The notes below the pieces were generated by a model. It ran no database searches. It was not told the origin of the DNA and saw only the letters and a list, made by a program, of their open reading frames with translations. The position numbers and the translations under genes are program-made. DNA of 7,074 bases, taken from NCBI GenBank assembly GCA_035541775.1, contig DATKMP010000151.1, positions 1-7,074 of the forward strand, in the 5' to 3' direction. Shown here piece by piece: positions 1-7,019 of this stretch (its first letter is position 1; every line of letters starts with the position of its first letter). Source of the stretch: DATKMP01 sp035541775. GTDB lineage: Bacteria > Bacteroidota > Ignavibacteria > UBA10030.

Positions 1-142
1 CCGCAACAATGCGTACGGGCGCGGTTAAATAACTTGCCGCCGCAGAAATATATACGGCAGAACCGCCCAGCGCATCTTTCACTTTTCCGAATGGCGTTTC
101 CACCGTATCCAATGCGACAGAACCAACAATCAAAACACTCAC
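1..142 (-). CDS. PfkB-family sugar/nucleoside kinase, N-terminal fragment
   Basis: This is the first 47 codons of a gene that runs off the left edge. It starts at a GTG (142-140). The visible protein begins MSVLIVGSVALDTVETPFG and continues with an LGGSA motif at residues 25-29. That pattern, a short beta strand with GSVxxD followed by a GG turn, is the substrate-binding N-terminus of ribokinase/adenosine kinase (PfkB) proteins. The family phosphorylates sugars or nucleosides with ATP. The ATP-binding and catalytic GAGD region lies outside the window, so the substrate cannot be named. The start is supported by an in-frame TGA just upstream (148-146, the stop of the Nudix gene) and by an AAAGGA site 7 bases before the GTG. 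Only 3 bases separate it from the Nudix gene, so co-transcription is likely. The family is fairly sure; the exact function is open. Confidence 0.8.
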   Translation of the reverse strand, partial: MSVLIVGSVALDTVETPFGKVKDALGGSAVYISAAASYLTAPVRIVA

Positions 143-145
143 GTC

Positions 146-628
146 TCAATCCTTTCTTTGGGGTTGAAGAATTTCCGTTACCAATGAAACTTCGTTATGA
201 CTGACAATATATTCTTGTACAATTTCTAATCCGCGCCGCTGTGCAGGCCAGACCAATCGTTCGCGCGCTTCGTGAAATGGCAACCATTCAAATTTTTGAT
301 GTTCGTGCGAAATTTCAACTTCGCAGTCCACATTCACCTCCGCGGCAAAGAACGGCGAAAGTTGAACAGTATCGTTCGCAGCAATGTAAAACGAACTCAC
401 ATAGGGCACATTCCATAAACGGCGAAGCGGTAAATTTGTTTCTTCAACAAATTCGCGCATAGCTCCTTGCAGCGCGGTCTCGCCTTGTTGCAACGTTCCA
501 GTGACGATCTGCCACATGTTCGGATATAAATCTTCGTTCGAAGAACGCTGCAGCAATAAATACTCGGCATTGCTCGTTGTTCGACGAAACACACACACTT
601 CTACAACTTCACTAACAACCTTTGCCAT
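146..628 (-). CDS. Nudix hydrolase, NudB-like
   Basis: The 160-residue protein is a single Nudix domain. Nudix enzymes use Mg2+ to cleave nucleoside diphosphates linked to another group. The Nudix box (GX5EX7REUXEEXGU) spans residues 44-66: G44, E50, R58, E59, E62 and E63 are all present, so it should be active. The usual Gly near the box end is Asn (N65), a tolerated change. Just before the box is MWQIVTG, and near the C-terminus is an HEHQKFEWLPF stretch (108-118) followed by a WPAQRRGLE helix. This layout recalls NudB (dihydroneopterin triphosphate / dATP pyrophosphohydrolase, 150 residues in E. coli), a folate-pathway enzyme. The NudB assignment is inference; a general nucleotide-cleaning role is also possible. 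The ATG lies inside the end of the pseudouridine synthase gene, a 17-base overlap (612-628) with only a weak AAAAAG upstream, so translation is probably coupled. A later GTG start (codon 11) would remove few residues and cannot be excluded. Confidence 0.85.
   Translation of the reverse strand: MAKVVSEVVEVCVFRRTTSNAEYLLLQRSSNEDLYPNMWQIVTGTLQQGETALQGAMREFVEETNLPLRRLWNVPYVSSFYIAANDTVQLSPFFAAEVNVDCEVEISHEHQKFEWLPFHEARERLVWPAQRRGLEIVQEYIVSHNEVSLVTEILQPQRKD
150..155 (-). promoter_or_regulatory. Ribosome binding site of the PfkB-family kinase gene
   Basis: AAAGGA on the minus strand lies 7 bases before the GTG at 142. It sits inside the last codons of the Nudix gene. It decides in favour of the GTG start, which has no nearby ATG competitor. 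Confidence 0.65.
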
Positions 629-1391
629 ACTTTTTCTGTCGTAATGAACGCAATTGTTGCACTTCTTCTGACGTCAATTCGCGCCAAACGTTTTCTTTCA
701 ATAGTCCAAGTTGCAAAGAACCCATGGCAACACGTTGCAGAGCGATCACCGTGTTGCCAACCGCTTCAAACATTTTACGTACCTGACGATTCTTGCCTTC
801 GGTCAACACAATTTGATATTCCAAGCGGCCAAGTTGTTTTATCGCGGACGGCTGTGTCTGGTAGATTTTTCCATCGACATTAATTTCTACGCCTGAAGAC
901 AACAGATCGATTTCTTCTGTCGTCAACGGTTTTTTTACAAATGCCCGATACGTTTTTGGAACATGTGAATCGGGATTTGTCAGCACGTCAGCAAAACGAT
1001 GATCATTCGTCAGCAACAGCAAACCGGAGGAATCTTTATCCAATCGCCCAACCGCTTTCAGTCCTTTCGCGTCATCGCCAAGAAGGTCAAAGACGGTTTT
1101 TCTTCCGCGTTCATCGGCATGTGTCGTAACAACGCCGGCAGGTTTATGGAGCATCAAATAACGGAACCGCCCTTGAATAATCTTCGTGCCATCCACGCAA
1201 ATTTTCTGCTGCTCAAGATTTACCCATCGGCGAGGATTCGTTTCCGGTATTCCATCGACTGTTACGCGACCTTCGATAATGATGTTCCCTGCTTGTGAGC
1301 GTGAACAAAATCCAAGTTTTGAAAGAGCGCGTTCGAGCGAAACATGATGAAGAAACTTCGATGTTCGTTGCCGAACAGTATCAGCGGCCAT
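612..1391 (-). CDS. RsuA/RluB-family pseudouridine synthase
   Basis: The 259-residue protein isomerises uridine to pseudouridine in structured RNA, most likely 23S rRNA. An N-terminal S4 RNA-binding domain covers about residues 18-65, with the characteristic LERALSKLGFCSRSQA and IIEGRVTVDG segments. A linker with LHKPAGVVTT (81-90) leads into the catalytic domain. The catalytic motif GRLDKDSSGLLLLTND (115-130) contains the nucleophilic aspartate D118. A later EGKNRQVRKMF stretch (198-208) is the family's conserved C-terminal signature. Length is typical for RluB/RsuA-type enzymes. RluB, RluE, RluF and RsuA share these motifs, so the target nucleotide cannot be fixed from sequence alone; an RluB-like role is the usual default. 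The ATG at 1391 has only a short AGG 7 bases upstream. The gene follows the methyltransferase gene after 74 bases and overlaps the Nudix gene downstream by 17 bases. No defects were seen. Confidence 0.93.
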   Translation of the reverse strand: MAADTVRQRTSKFLHHVSLERALSKLGFCSRSQAGNIIIEGRVTVDGIPETNPRRWVNLEQQKICVDGTKIIQGRFRYLMLHKPAGVVTTHADERGRKTVFDLLGDDAKGLKAVGRLDKDSSGLLLLTNDHRFADVLTNPDSHVPKTYRAFVKKPLTTEEIDLLSSGVEINVDGKIYQTQPSAIKQLGRLEYQIVLTEGKNRQVRKMFEAVGNTVIALQRVAMGSLQLGLLKENVWRELTSEEVQQLRSLRQKKYGKGC

Positions 1392-1465
1392 CGTTATGCC
1401 TAAAAAAGATAATCGAAAATTGATTCATTTCAAATGTGATGAAAGCGGCAGCGTGTAAAATTTAT

Positions 1466-2245
1466 TTATTTTGCCAACCGCCACTGCGATAAAAACACGG
1501 CGCATGCAACGCCGACGTTCAACGACTCGGCTTGACCGAAACGTGGAATACTTACTTGATGGTCAGATAAGGTTTTGATAGAATCACAAATTCCTTTTGC
1601 TTCGTTGCCGAACACAAGAACGGTTTTCGGGGGCATCGATGTTTGCGCCAACGGCCTGCCATTCATGGTTGTGGCTATAACAGTAAAGGCATGATTTTTT
1701 AATTCAGTTAATGTGCTCCGTAAATCTATATCTTCATAAATAGGCAGATGAAAGATGGAACCGGATGTCGAGCGGACAACTTTTTCGTTATACAATGAAA
1801 CACAACCCTTACTCATCAAAACGGCATCCACACCGAACCAATCGCACGTACGGATTATGGTGCCAAGATTTCCCGGATCACCGACTTCATCTAACGCAAC
1901 GACAAACGATGCTGTATGAAGAACATCGGCGGAAAATAAATTCCTGCATTGCTCCACCACCGCCACGACACCCTGAGCAGTGACTGTCTTGCTAATCTGC
2001 CGAAGCTCTTTTTCCGAAATTTCTTGAATCGGAATGTTCCGCGAAGATGCAAACGCAAGAATTTCTTCTTGCTCGCTTGCTGTTGTTCTCGAATCCGCGA
2101 CATACAGAGAATCGACATGGAAATTGGAATGGAGCGCATCGTGAAGCGGCTTCCATCCTTCCAGCAGGAACTTGCGTTCTTCGGCACGGATTTTTTTTAC
2201 CGTCAGCGAGCGCAAATATTTCAATTCTGTCTTTGTGATACGCAC
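1466..2245 (-). CDS. TrmH/SpoU-family RNA 2'-O-methyltransferase
   Basis: The 259-residue protein transfers a methyl group from SAM to a ribose 2'-OH in rRNA or tRNA. An N-terminal substrate-binding region (about 1-105) has the family's FLLEGWKPL segment (26-34). The SpoU knotted domain follows. Motif 1 is at 118-133 (LDEVGDPGNLGTIIRT, with N126 and R132), motif 2 at 212-219 (FGNEAKGI) and motif 3 at 233-248 (IPRFGQ, then AESLNVGVA). The conserved N, R, E and N residues are all in place, so it should be active. The common Ser in ESLNVSVA is Gly here, a minor variation. The layout matches the RlmB/TsnR/YsgA-like branch, but the target nucleotide is unknown. The start is a GTG: an in-frame TGA two codons upstream (2251-2249) rules out a longer form, and no Shine-Dalgarno sequence is visible. 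A promoter-like sequence sits immediately upstream. Confidence 0.93.
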   Translation of the reverse strand: MRITKTELKYLRSLTVKKIRAEERKFLLEGWKPLHDALHSNFHVDSLYVADSRTTASEQEEILAFASSRNIPIQEISEKELRQISKTVTAQGVVAVVEQCRNLFSADVLHTASFVVALDEVGDPGNLGTIIRTCDWFGVDAVLMSKGCVSLYNEKVVRSTSGSIFHLPIYEDIDLRSTLTELKNHAFTVIATTMNGRPLAQTSMPPKTVLVFGNEAKGICDSIKTLSDHQVSIPRFGQAESLNVGVACAVFLSQWRLAK

Positions 2246-2250
2246 AAATC

Positions 2251-2279
2251 AATATACGCAGATAGAAAAGGAAATTCAA
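2251..2279 (-). promoter_or_regulatory. Possible promoter of the TrmH-family gene
   Basis: In the 51-base gap after comEC, the minus strand has TTGAAT (2279-2274), a 17-base spacer, and TATATT (2256-2251). These match the sigma-70 consensus at 4 of 6 and 5 of 6 positions. The -10-like box ends 5 bases before the GTG at 2245, so transcription would begin at or next to the start codon, giving a leaderless message. This agrees with the missing Shine-Dalgarno site. The region is AT-rich, so a chance match is possible, and Bacteroidota use a different promoter consensus. Confidence 0.35.
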
Positions 2280-2296
2280 AAAATATCACAGAATAT

Positions 2297-4684
2297 TCAT
2301 CGCCACGAAATAGTTTTCCACAAGATGCCATTGCTTTGCAGCACGGTGGCACCTTCTTTATCTGTTCGATGAATGACAATATGCCGCTGTGCAAGCCGTC
2401 CTAGAACCATCGATGATGGATGATTGAATTTGTTGTGAGTACCGACAGAAATTAATGCGATCGAGGGACGCACCCGCGACAAAAATATTTCCGACGTACT
2501 GGTGATACTGCCGTGATGCCCCGTTTTCAGAATATCGCTTGCAAGAAATGTTTGATACCGTGCCGTCATCTGTTGTTCAATGGGTAGTTCTGCATCGCCC
2601 GTAAGCAGCGCCGTAGAATTGCCGTACACTACTTTTGCCACAAGCGACGCATTGTTGAAATTATGTTCCGGTATCGTGTGCAGTCTTGGACTCAAGATAT
2701 AAATACGAATATTATCATCCAAGGGTATTTTTGCCGCTGCACCAATATAGTGCACAGGCACATGCACGCTATCTAAAACATGAAGAAACGGCGGGGGTAA
2801 CGCAAGTTTATCCACGCCATACGAAGCAAGTACCGTTTCAATTTGAACAGAGCTCACCAACGAAATTAATCCGCCGTAATGATCATCGTGCGGATGCGTG
2901 ATGAGAACGTAATTTAATTTCTTAATTCCTTGCCGTTTCAAAAACGGAGCGATCGTCATCTTGCCTGCATCGGAATGGCTTGTAATCGGACCGCAATCGA
3001 TCAACATACTTGCATGTTGAGGAGATTGAAGAAGCAGTGCATCTCCTTGACCGATATCGAACATTGTGAGGGTGAGGGTATGATTGTTTTCAAGAATTAC
3101 TTTTTGATAGAGAATACTATTGAAGAAAAGAAGAATCGAAAAAAGAATCATCCGCCATCCGCGATGACGATTTGCATCGAACAATCCAAACACAACACAA
3201 TAATATGTCAGCACAACAAGGACGCCCAGGGAATCCACTTCAACGACAGCCCATGGCACACTTGCCGCTGCTTTCACAAAACTCAACAACAGCCACACAA
3301 GTACATCATTCACTGCCGCACATATCCACGCCAGTTTATGAGAAAGGGGAAACAGCATCACTTCGATAAAACCGACGAACGTATTCAATCCGCTGAGCGG
3401 AACAACCGGAATATTTGCAAGCAGCGAAATAAAGGAGAATCGCCCGAAATAATAAGCCGTAAATGGAATTGTACCGATTTGCGCAGCAAGCGAAACGGAG
3501 AATAATTCCAGAATGGGTTCGATAAATTTTATCTTCTGATAGCGTTCCGGAATTTTTTGAACGAGCCGTTTCAACGGCGGATAAAAATACACGATGGATA
3601 GAACAGCCGAATAGGAAAGTTGAAATCCGACATCGAATAAATTATTCGGATTCCACAATAGCAATACAAGCGCCGAAACTGCAAGTGTGTTGTAGATATC
3701 TGTTCGTCGTTCGATTATGGTGCCAATCAAAATTATTATCGCCATCACGGTCGCTCGTATGACCGAGGCACTCAATCCGGTTATAATCATATAGGCGATC
3801 AATGCTATAATCGTAATGACGATAATATTGCGCTTTGAAAGACGAAAAAGTCCAAGCAACGAATAAACAGCCAGCGTCACAAACGCAACGTTGGAACCGG
3901 ACACCGCAAGAATATGAATTGTTCCGGTATCGATGAACGATTGTTTTATTGCATCAGAAATATCAGACCGATTTCCCCAAATAATACCTTTTAAAAAATT
4001 TGCCTGTTCAGCCGGATGTAAAACATCAAAAATATGGAAGACGTAGTTCTGCACGTTGATTACCAACAGCGCAAACGAAAACGGCAATTCGGAGCAATGG
4101 ACCCGTACGCCGTAAATGGTAGGCACAGCAACTATTCCATCGATGTCATTCAATTCAAGATATTTTCCGTAATCAAACTCGCCAGGATTGCGTTGAAATG
4201 GAAATCGATCCAAGGTACCCTGTATATCCGCGCGCACACCGAACTGCAATTTTGCCAAAGCAGTACTGTCCGACTTAACATGCACACGAACAAGCATGCG
4301 TCGTTCCATTTTCATTTTTAGGTTCTGAATTTCAATGCTATCGGTTTTGACGACAAACGACAGCGATTGTCCTTTTCTCGAAATATCAGAATCCACAAAT
4401 CCGCATAATAAAATTCGCTCATCATCAATCGCAGGGATCAATTTTCGACTTGTTGCAGTTTCATGTTGGAGTGCAAGAGAGACAAACCCCAGAGCGAGGA
4501 TGAGGAATTGAAGGATACTATCTCCGACAACATTTGATTTTAAATGCAGGAATGTCACGATCAGTAAAAGCAGGCACATCAAAAGAATCGCTGCAAGGAT
4601 GGTGAATGAAACGACCGTAAAATGTGCAAGCACGATTCCCGATCCCAACAAACACACAATCCGTAATGCCGGACGCTTCCCCAT
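2297..4684 (-). CDS. comEC: ComEC/Rec2 DNA-uptake channel protein, full length
   Basis: The 795-residue inner-membrane protein is the channel that moves single-stranded DNA into the cytoplasm during natural transformation. All three parts of the long form are present. The N-terminal part has two or three hydrophobic segments (about 8-72), then a soluble OB-like DUF4131 region (about 90-190) with the typical NPGEFDYGKYL segment. The central Competence domain (about 225-525) has many membrane segments and the signature ILAVSGSNVAF (258-268). The C-terminal metallo-beta-lactamase domain (about 536-795) has DIGQGDALLL (543-552), the metal-binding THPHDDH (596-602), LLTGDAE (693-699), KTGHHGS (720-726) and SVGTHNKFNHPSS (746-758). 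The metal ligands are intact, so this domain is probably active; it is thought to degrade the non-entering strand. The gene starts 11 bases after the metalloenzyme gene with a strong AAGGAAG site. No other competence gene is in the window. No frameshift was seen. Confidence 0.96.
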   Translation of the reverse strand: MGKRPALRIVCLLGSGIVLAHFTVVSFTILAAILLMCLLLLIVTFLHLKSNVVGDSILQFLILALGFVSLALQHETATSRKLIPAIDDERILLCGFVDSDISRKGQSLSFVVKTDSIEIQNLKMKMERRMLVRVHVKSDSTALAKLQFGVRADIQGTLDRFPFQRNPGEFDYGKYLELNDIDGIVAVPTIYGVRVHCSELPFSFALLVINVQNYVFHIFDVLHPAEQANFLKGIIWGNRSDISDAIKQSFIDTGTIHILAVSGSNVAFVTLAVYSLLGLFRLSKRNIIVITIIALIAYMIITGLSASVIRATVMAIIILIGTIIERRTDIYNTLAVSALVLLLWNPNNLFDVGFQLSYSAVLSIVYFYPPLKRLVQKIPERYQKIKFIEPILELFSVSLAAQIGTIPFTAYYFGRFSFISLLANIPVVPLSGLNTFVGFIEVMLFPLSHKLAWICAAVNDVLVWLLLSFVKAAASVPWAVVEVDSLGVLVVLTYYCVVFGLFDANRHRGWRMILFSILLFFNSILYQKVILENNHTLTLTMFDIGQGDALLLQSPQHASMLIDCGPITSHSDAGKMTIAPFLKRQGIKKLNYVLITHPHDDHYGGLISLVSSVQIETVLASYGVDKLALPPPFLHVLDSVHVPVHYIGAAAKIPLDDNIRIYILSPRLHTIPEHNFNNASLVAKVVYGNSTALLTGDAELPIEQQMTARYQTFLASDILKTGHHGSITSTSEIFLSRVRPSIALISVGTHNKFNHPSSMVLGRLAQRHIVIHRTDKEGATVLQSNGILWKTISWR

Positions 4685-4689
4685 GACAA

Positions 4690-4696
4690 CTTCCTT
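4690..4696 (-). promoter_or_regulatory. Ribosome binding site of comEC
   Basis: AAGGAAG on the minus strand lies 5 bases before the comEC ATG at 4684. It overlaps the TAA stop of the metalloenzyme gene (4698-4696) by one base. It is among the clearest Shine-Dalgarno sites in the window. Confidence 0.7.
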
Positions 4697-5634
4697 TATG
4701 TATTTTTGTCGAACAACCTCAACAACGCGGGAGTGATATGTACTAAACTTTTAATGTGAGCTGCGACTTCTTCACGACGTGCGCCTGCAACGATACACGG
4801 GACATGGTTGCGCGTATGCGATTTTGTCGAGAGGTCTTCAATATTTCCATGATCACTGACAAGAACTACCATGGTCGTTTTCAAATCGGTATATGTTAGA
4901 AAGCTCGCAAGAAATGTGTCGAATTGTTCCAGAGCATTTTTTGCAAATTGCATGTCCCTGCTGTGTCCTGCATGATCGGTGAGCCAGTATTCAAACAAGG
5001 TAAAATCATGCTGTAAGGAAATTTGATGCAAATGTTTTCCTGCTTCTTGAGGAGTGATGGCCGCGACATCGGGATGGCCGAGTTCGCACCATTTTTCTCG
5101 CGTAAAATCTGCAGAGATGCCCTCATTTTTTAACATGGCATCAATCGTGAGCAGCGGTATGCCGCATAACTTACAACCGAGCGATGAAACAGAAAGGTGC
5201 CGAGTTCCAGATTCTATATAGTCAAAGAATTTGTCAGGAAATGCATTTGCAAATACGACTCGCTTGCCAAGTTGTTGTAATTGCAGAAGCAAATATTTTT
5301 TGGCAAGAATCGGATGCAGAGGCGAAGGCGGATATGGGCCAAAGTGCCTTCCAAATTTTTTCGCGCCATTGACGCCGGTAAAAATTGATACCTGCCCTGT
5401 ACCGCTTTGCGGCAATCCCGCAACGCCAAGCGTGGCATCGACCGATAAAATATGTGCATGCTCCGAGCAACGGTCTTGAAACGGCTGCACAGGAACTGTT
5501 CCGCCGCACAGCCAGCGCAACGCCGCGATGTCGGCTTGCAGCATCGGATTGACCGACGGATTATTTTTCCCGATACCGACGCCATCCAAAAACAAAAAGA
5601 CAACTCTAAAATTTTCTGCTCCCCGATGTTCCAT
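4696..5634 (-). CDS. Alkaline phosphatase/phosphoglycerate mutase-superfamily metalloenzyme, substrate unknown
   Basis: The 312-residue protein has the metal-site pattern of the superfamily that includes cofactor-independent phosphoglycerate mutase, phosphopentomutase and alkaline phosphatase. In order: FLFLDGVGIG (13-22, metal ligand D17); SGTGQVSIFTG (77-87), where T79 sits where phosphopentomutase has its phosphorylated Thr; WLTDHAGHSRD (217-227, D220 and H224); VSDHGN (259-264, D261 and H262); and SHTRNHVP (272-279, H273), matching the HTxNxVP of phosphoglycerate mutase. A full two-metal site is therefore visible. At 312 residues it is much shorter than phosphoglycerate mutase (about 510) and somewhat shorter than phosphopentomutase (about 390-400), and it lacks room for the former's large inserted domain. 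It is better called a metalloenzyme of unknown substrate. A CKLC pair lies at 154-157. The ATG at 5634 is 9 bases after the dtd stop, with GAAGG only 2-3 bases away, an unusually short spacing. An in-frame stop at 5646-5644 excludes a longer form. Confidence 0.82.
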   Translation of the reverse strand: MEHRGAENFRVVFLFLDGVGIGKNNPSVNPMLQADIAALRWLCGGTVPVQPFQDRCSEHAHILSVDATLGVAGLPQSGTGQVSIFTGVNGAKKFGRHFGPYPPSPLHPILAKKYLLLQLQQLGKRVVFANAFPDKFFDYIESGTRHLSVSSLGCKLCGIPLLTIDAMLKNEGISADFTREKWCELGHPDVAAITPQEAGKHLHQISLQHDFTLFEYWLTDHAGHSRDMQFAKNALEQFDTFLASFLTYTDLKTTMVVLVSDHGNIEDLSTKSHTRNHVPCIVAGARREEVAAHIKSLVHITPALLRLFDKNT

Positions 5635-5643
5635 GACCTTCGA

Positions 5644-6090
5644 TTATTTACTTTCAAGGAGAACGGTCACCGGACCGTCGTTCACCAATTCCACATCCAT
5701 CATCGCACGAAACACACCGGTTGCCACTTTTTTATTCCATAGAACGTTCGATAGATGTTCTACAAATTGATTGTACAGCGGCTCGGCAATTTTGGGCGGC
5801 GCAGCTTGAGTGAAGCTGGGCCGATGGCCTTTATCCGTATCGCCATACAACGTGAATTGCGAAACCACCATCACCTGCCCGTGAATATTATTCACATTTA
5901 AATTCATTTTGATGTTCGTATCTTCAAAAATACGGAGCGCAGCACAGCGTTCGGCAAGTGATTTTGCGTCTTGAGCCGTATCGTCATTTTTTACGCCGAG
6001 TAAAATTAAGAGACCTTGTTCGATAGAGCTTTCGACTGACCCATCGATGACCACGGAACATTTTTTTACTCGCTGAATTAAGGCGCGCAT
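5644..6090 (-). CDS. dtd: D-aminoacyl-tRNA deacylase
   Basis: The 148-residue protein removes D-amino acids (and glycine mischarged on tRNA-Ala) from tRNA in the cytoplasm, a chirality proofreading step in translation. Length matches the family (about 145). It begins MRALIQRV as the family does. The active-site motifs are intact: VVSQFTLYGD (75-84), GHRPSF (88-93) and NDGPVT (137-142), whose Gly-Pro pair at 139-140 is the cis-proline motif that rejects L-amino acids. The start is 6 bases after the prmC stop, with no Shine-Dalgarno sequence in between (the spacer is ATTCGT), so it is probably translated by coupling to prmC. The metalloenzyme gene follows 9 bases later. Confidence 0.96.
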   Translation of the reverse strand: MRALIQRVKKCSVVIDGSVESSIEQGLLILLGVKNDDTAQDAKSLAERCAALRIFEDTNIKMNLNVNNIHGQVMVVSQFTLYGDTDKGHRPSFTQAAPPKIAEPLYNQFVEHLSNVLWNKKVATGVFRAMMDVELVNDGPVTVLLESK

Positions 6091-6096
6091 ACGAAT

Positions 6097-7014
6097 TTAA
6101 TTTAAGGGAAATTGCTGCATAGCGACGGCGTGGCGACTGGCACAAATCACGCGCGGTATTTCTTGCAAATCATCAACAACCGCAAGAGCGGGAAATCCTG
6201 ATTCTCGCAATATCGCCGCGACATGCGGTGCCTGTTCCGATCCGACTTCGACCAAAATTTTTCCATCCTCGCGTAAATACTTCGGCGCAAGTTCTGCGAT
6301 GCGCCTATAGAAGATCAACCCGTCTCCGTTATCAGTCAAAGCGGTTGCAGGTTCAAACTGACGAACTTCCGGTTGCAATTCTTCCCATTCATCACGAGCG
6401 ATGTATGGCGGATTGCTAATCATAAGATCATAGGCCGGTTTTAGTATGCTGCTTACGTCTTCAAAGATATCGAACAGAAAAAAATCAATTTGAGACTCAA
6501 CGTGGTACGTCGTTGCATTTTCTCTGGCAAGCTGTAATGCGTCTTTGCTGACATCAAGCGTTGTGATATGAGAATCTTTGATAAACTTTGCCAGCGATAC
6601 GGCAATGTTTCCGCTGCCGGTTCCTATTTCCAAAATTTCCAGCGGTCGATGCTTTTCCGTCGTGTGTGCAACAAAAATTGCTTGTTCGATTAACGTTTCT
6701 GTTTCAGGGCGAGGAATCAGCACACGAGGATCAACTTTGAAAGTCAATCCCATAAAACCTGCTGTGCCGATAATGTATTGTACGGGTTCACGTTTCAAGC
6801 GGCGCTCGAATAATGCACGAACTTGTTCAAGCTCAGACTGTGTCAACGGTTTATCGAAATTTACGTAAAGTTGAATGCGCGGCAGCGCAAGTGCATGAGC
6901 AAGAAGTAATTCCACATTCAGGCGGGCGTTTTCAATTCCTTTTTTTTGAAAATGATCGATGGAAACCTTCATCAAGTCGCGAATCGTCCAAGTCTTACCC
7001 TGCACTTCTGCCAT
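6097..7014 (-). CDS. prmC: Peptide chain release factor N5-glutamine methyltransferase
   Basis: The 305-residue protein methylates the glutamine of the GGQ motif in release factors RF1 and RF2, which speeds peptide release at stop codons. An N-terminal helical domain (about 8-85) binds the release factor; LLLAHAL (36-42) and REPVQYIIG (75-83) are typical. VLIPRPETE (98-106) links to the Rossmann-type methyltransferase domain. The SAM-binding loop is LEIGTGSGNIA (128-138), and the catalytic NPPY is at 201-204, preceded by MIS. The C-terminal IPRVICASR also fits. Length is close to the usual 280-290, slightly longer at the C-terminus. The frame stays open upstream to the window edge, but the family's N-terminus begins at this ATG and a GGAAGAAG site (7030-7023) lies 8 bases before it. 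The upstream gene stops 5 bases before it. prmC often sits next to prfA (RF1), but the visible tail upstream does not let me confirm that here. Confidence 0.96.
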   Translation of the reverse strand: MAEVQGKTWTIRDLMKVSIDHFQKKGIENARLNVELLLAHALALPRIQLYVNFDKPLTQSELEQVRALFERRLKREPVQYIIGTAGFMGLTFKVDPRVLIPRPETETLIEQAIFVAHTTEKHRPLEILEIGTGSGNIAVSLAKFIKDSHITTLDVSKDALQLARENATTYHVESQIDFFLFDIFEDVSSILKPAYDLMISNPPYIARDEWEELQPEVRQFEPATALTDNGDGLIFYRRIAELAPKYLREDGKILVEVGSEQAPHVAAILRESGFPALAVVDDLQEIPRVICASRHAVAMQQFPLN

Positions 7015-7019
7015 ACATC

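Noticed and set aside
1406..1433. TTGAAA-16-TATCTT promoter-like pair on the minus strand before the pseudouridine synthase gene.
   Set aside because: The -10-like box matches only 4 of 6, and a start there would leave a leader of about 8 bases although an AGG ribosome site is present. The gap is AT-rich, so chance is likely.
1426..1436. Perfect short palindrome CATTTCAAATG in the 74-base gap.
   Set aside because: The arms are only 5 bases with a 1-base centre, no longer symmetry extends from it, and there is no T-run of terminator type. It is too short to call an operator or hairpin.
1949..2404. A 151-codon open frame on the plus strand spanning the comEC-methyltransferase junction.
   Set aside because: Its Cys/Phe/Arg-rich translation has no recognisable motif, and it overlaps two well-supported minus-strand genes and the gap between them.
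2930..3505. A 191-codon open frame on the plus strand opposite comEC.
   Set aside because: It is antisense to the membrane-spanning part of comEC, which gives hydrophilic, Lys/Gln/His-rich nonsense on the other strand. It shows no recognisable domain, and the comEC frame is clearly the real one.
4696..5634. Calling this gene phosphoglycerate mutase (gpmI) or phosphopentomutase (deoB).
   Set aside because: It shares the metal-site motifs but is too short, and it lacks the NSEVGH-type serine motif of gpmI, so a specific symbol would be misleading.
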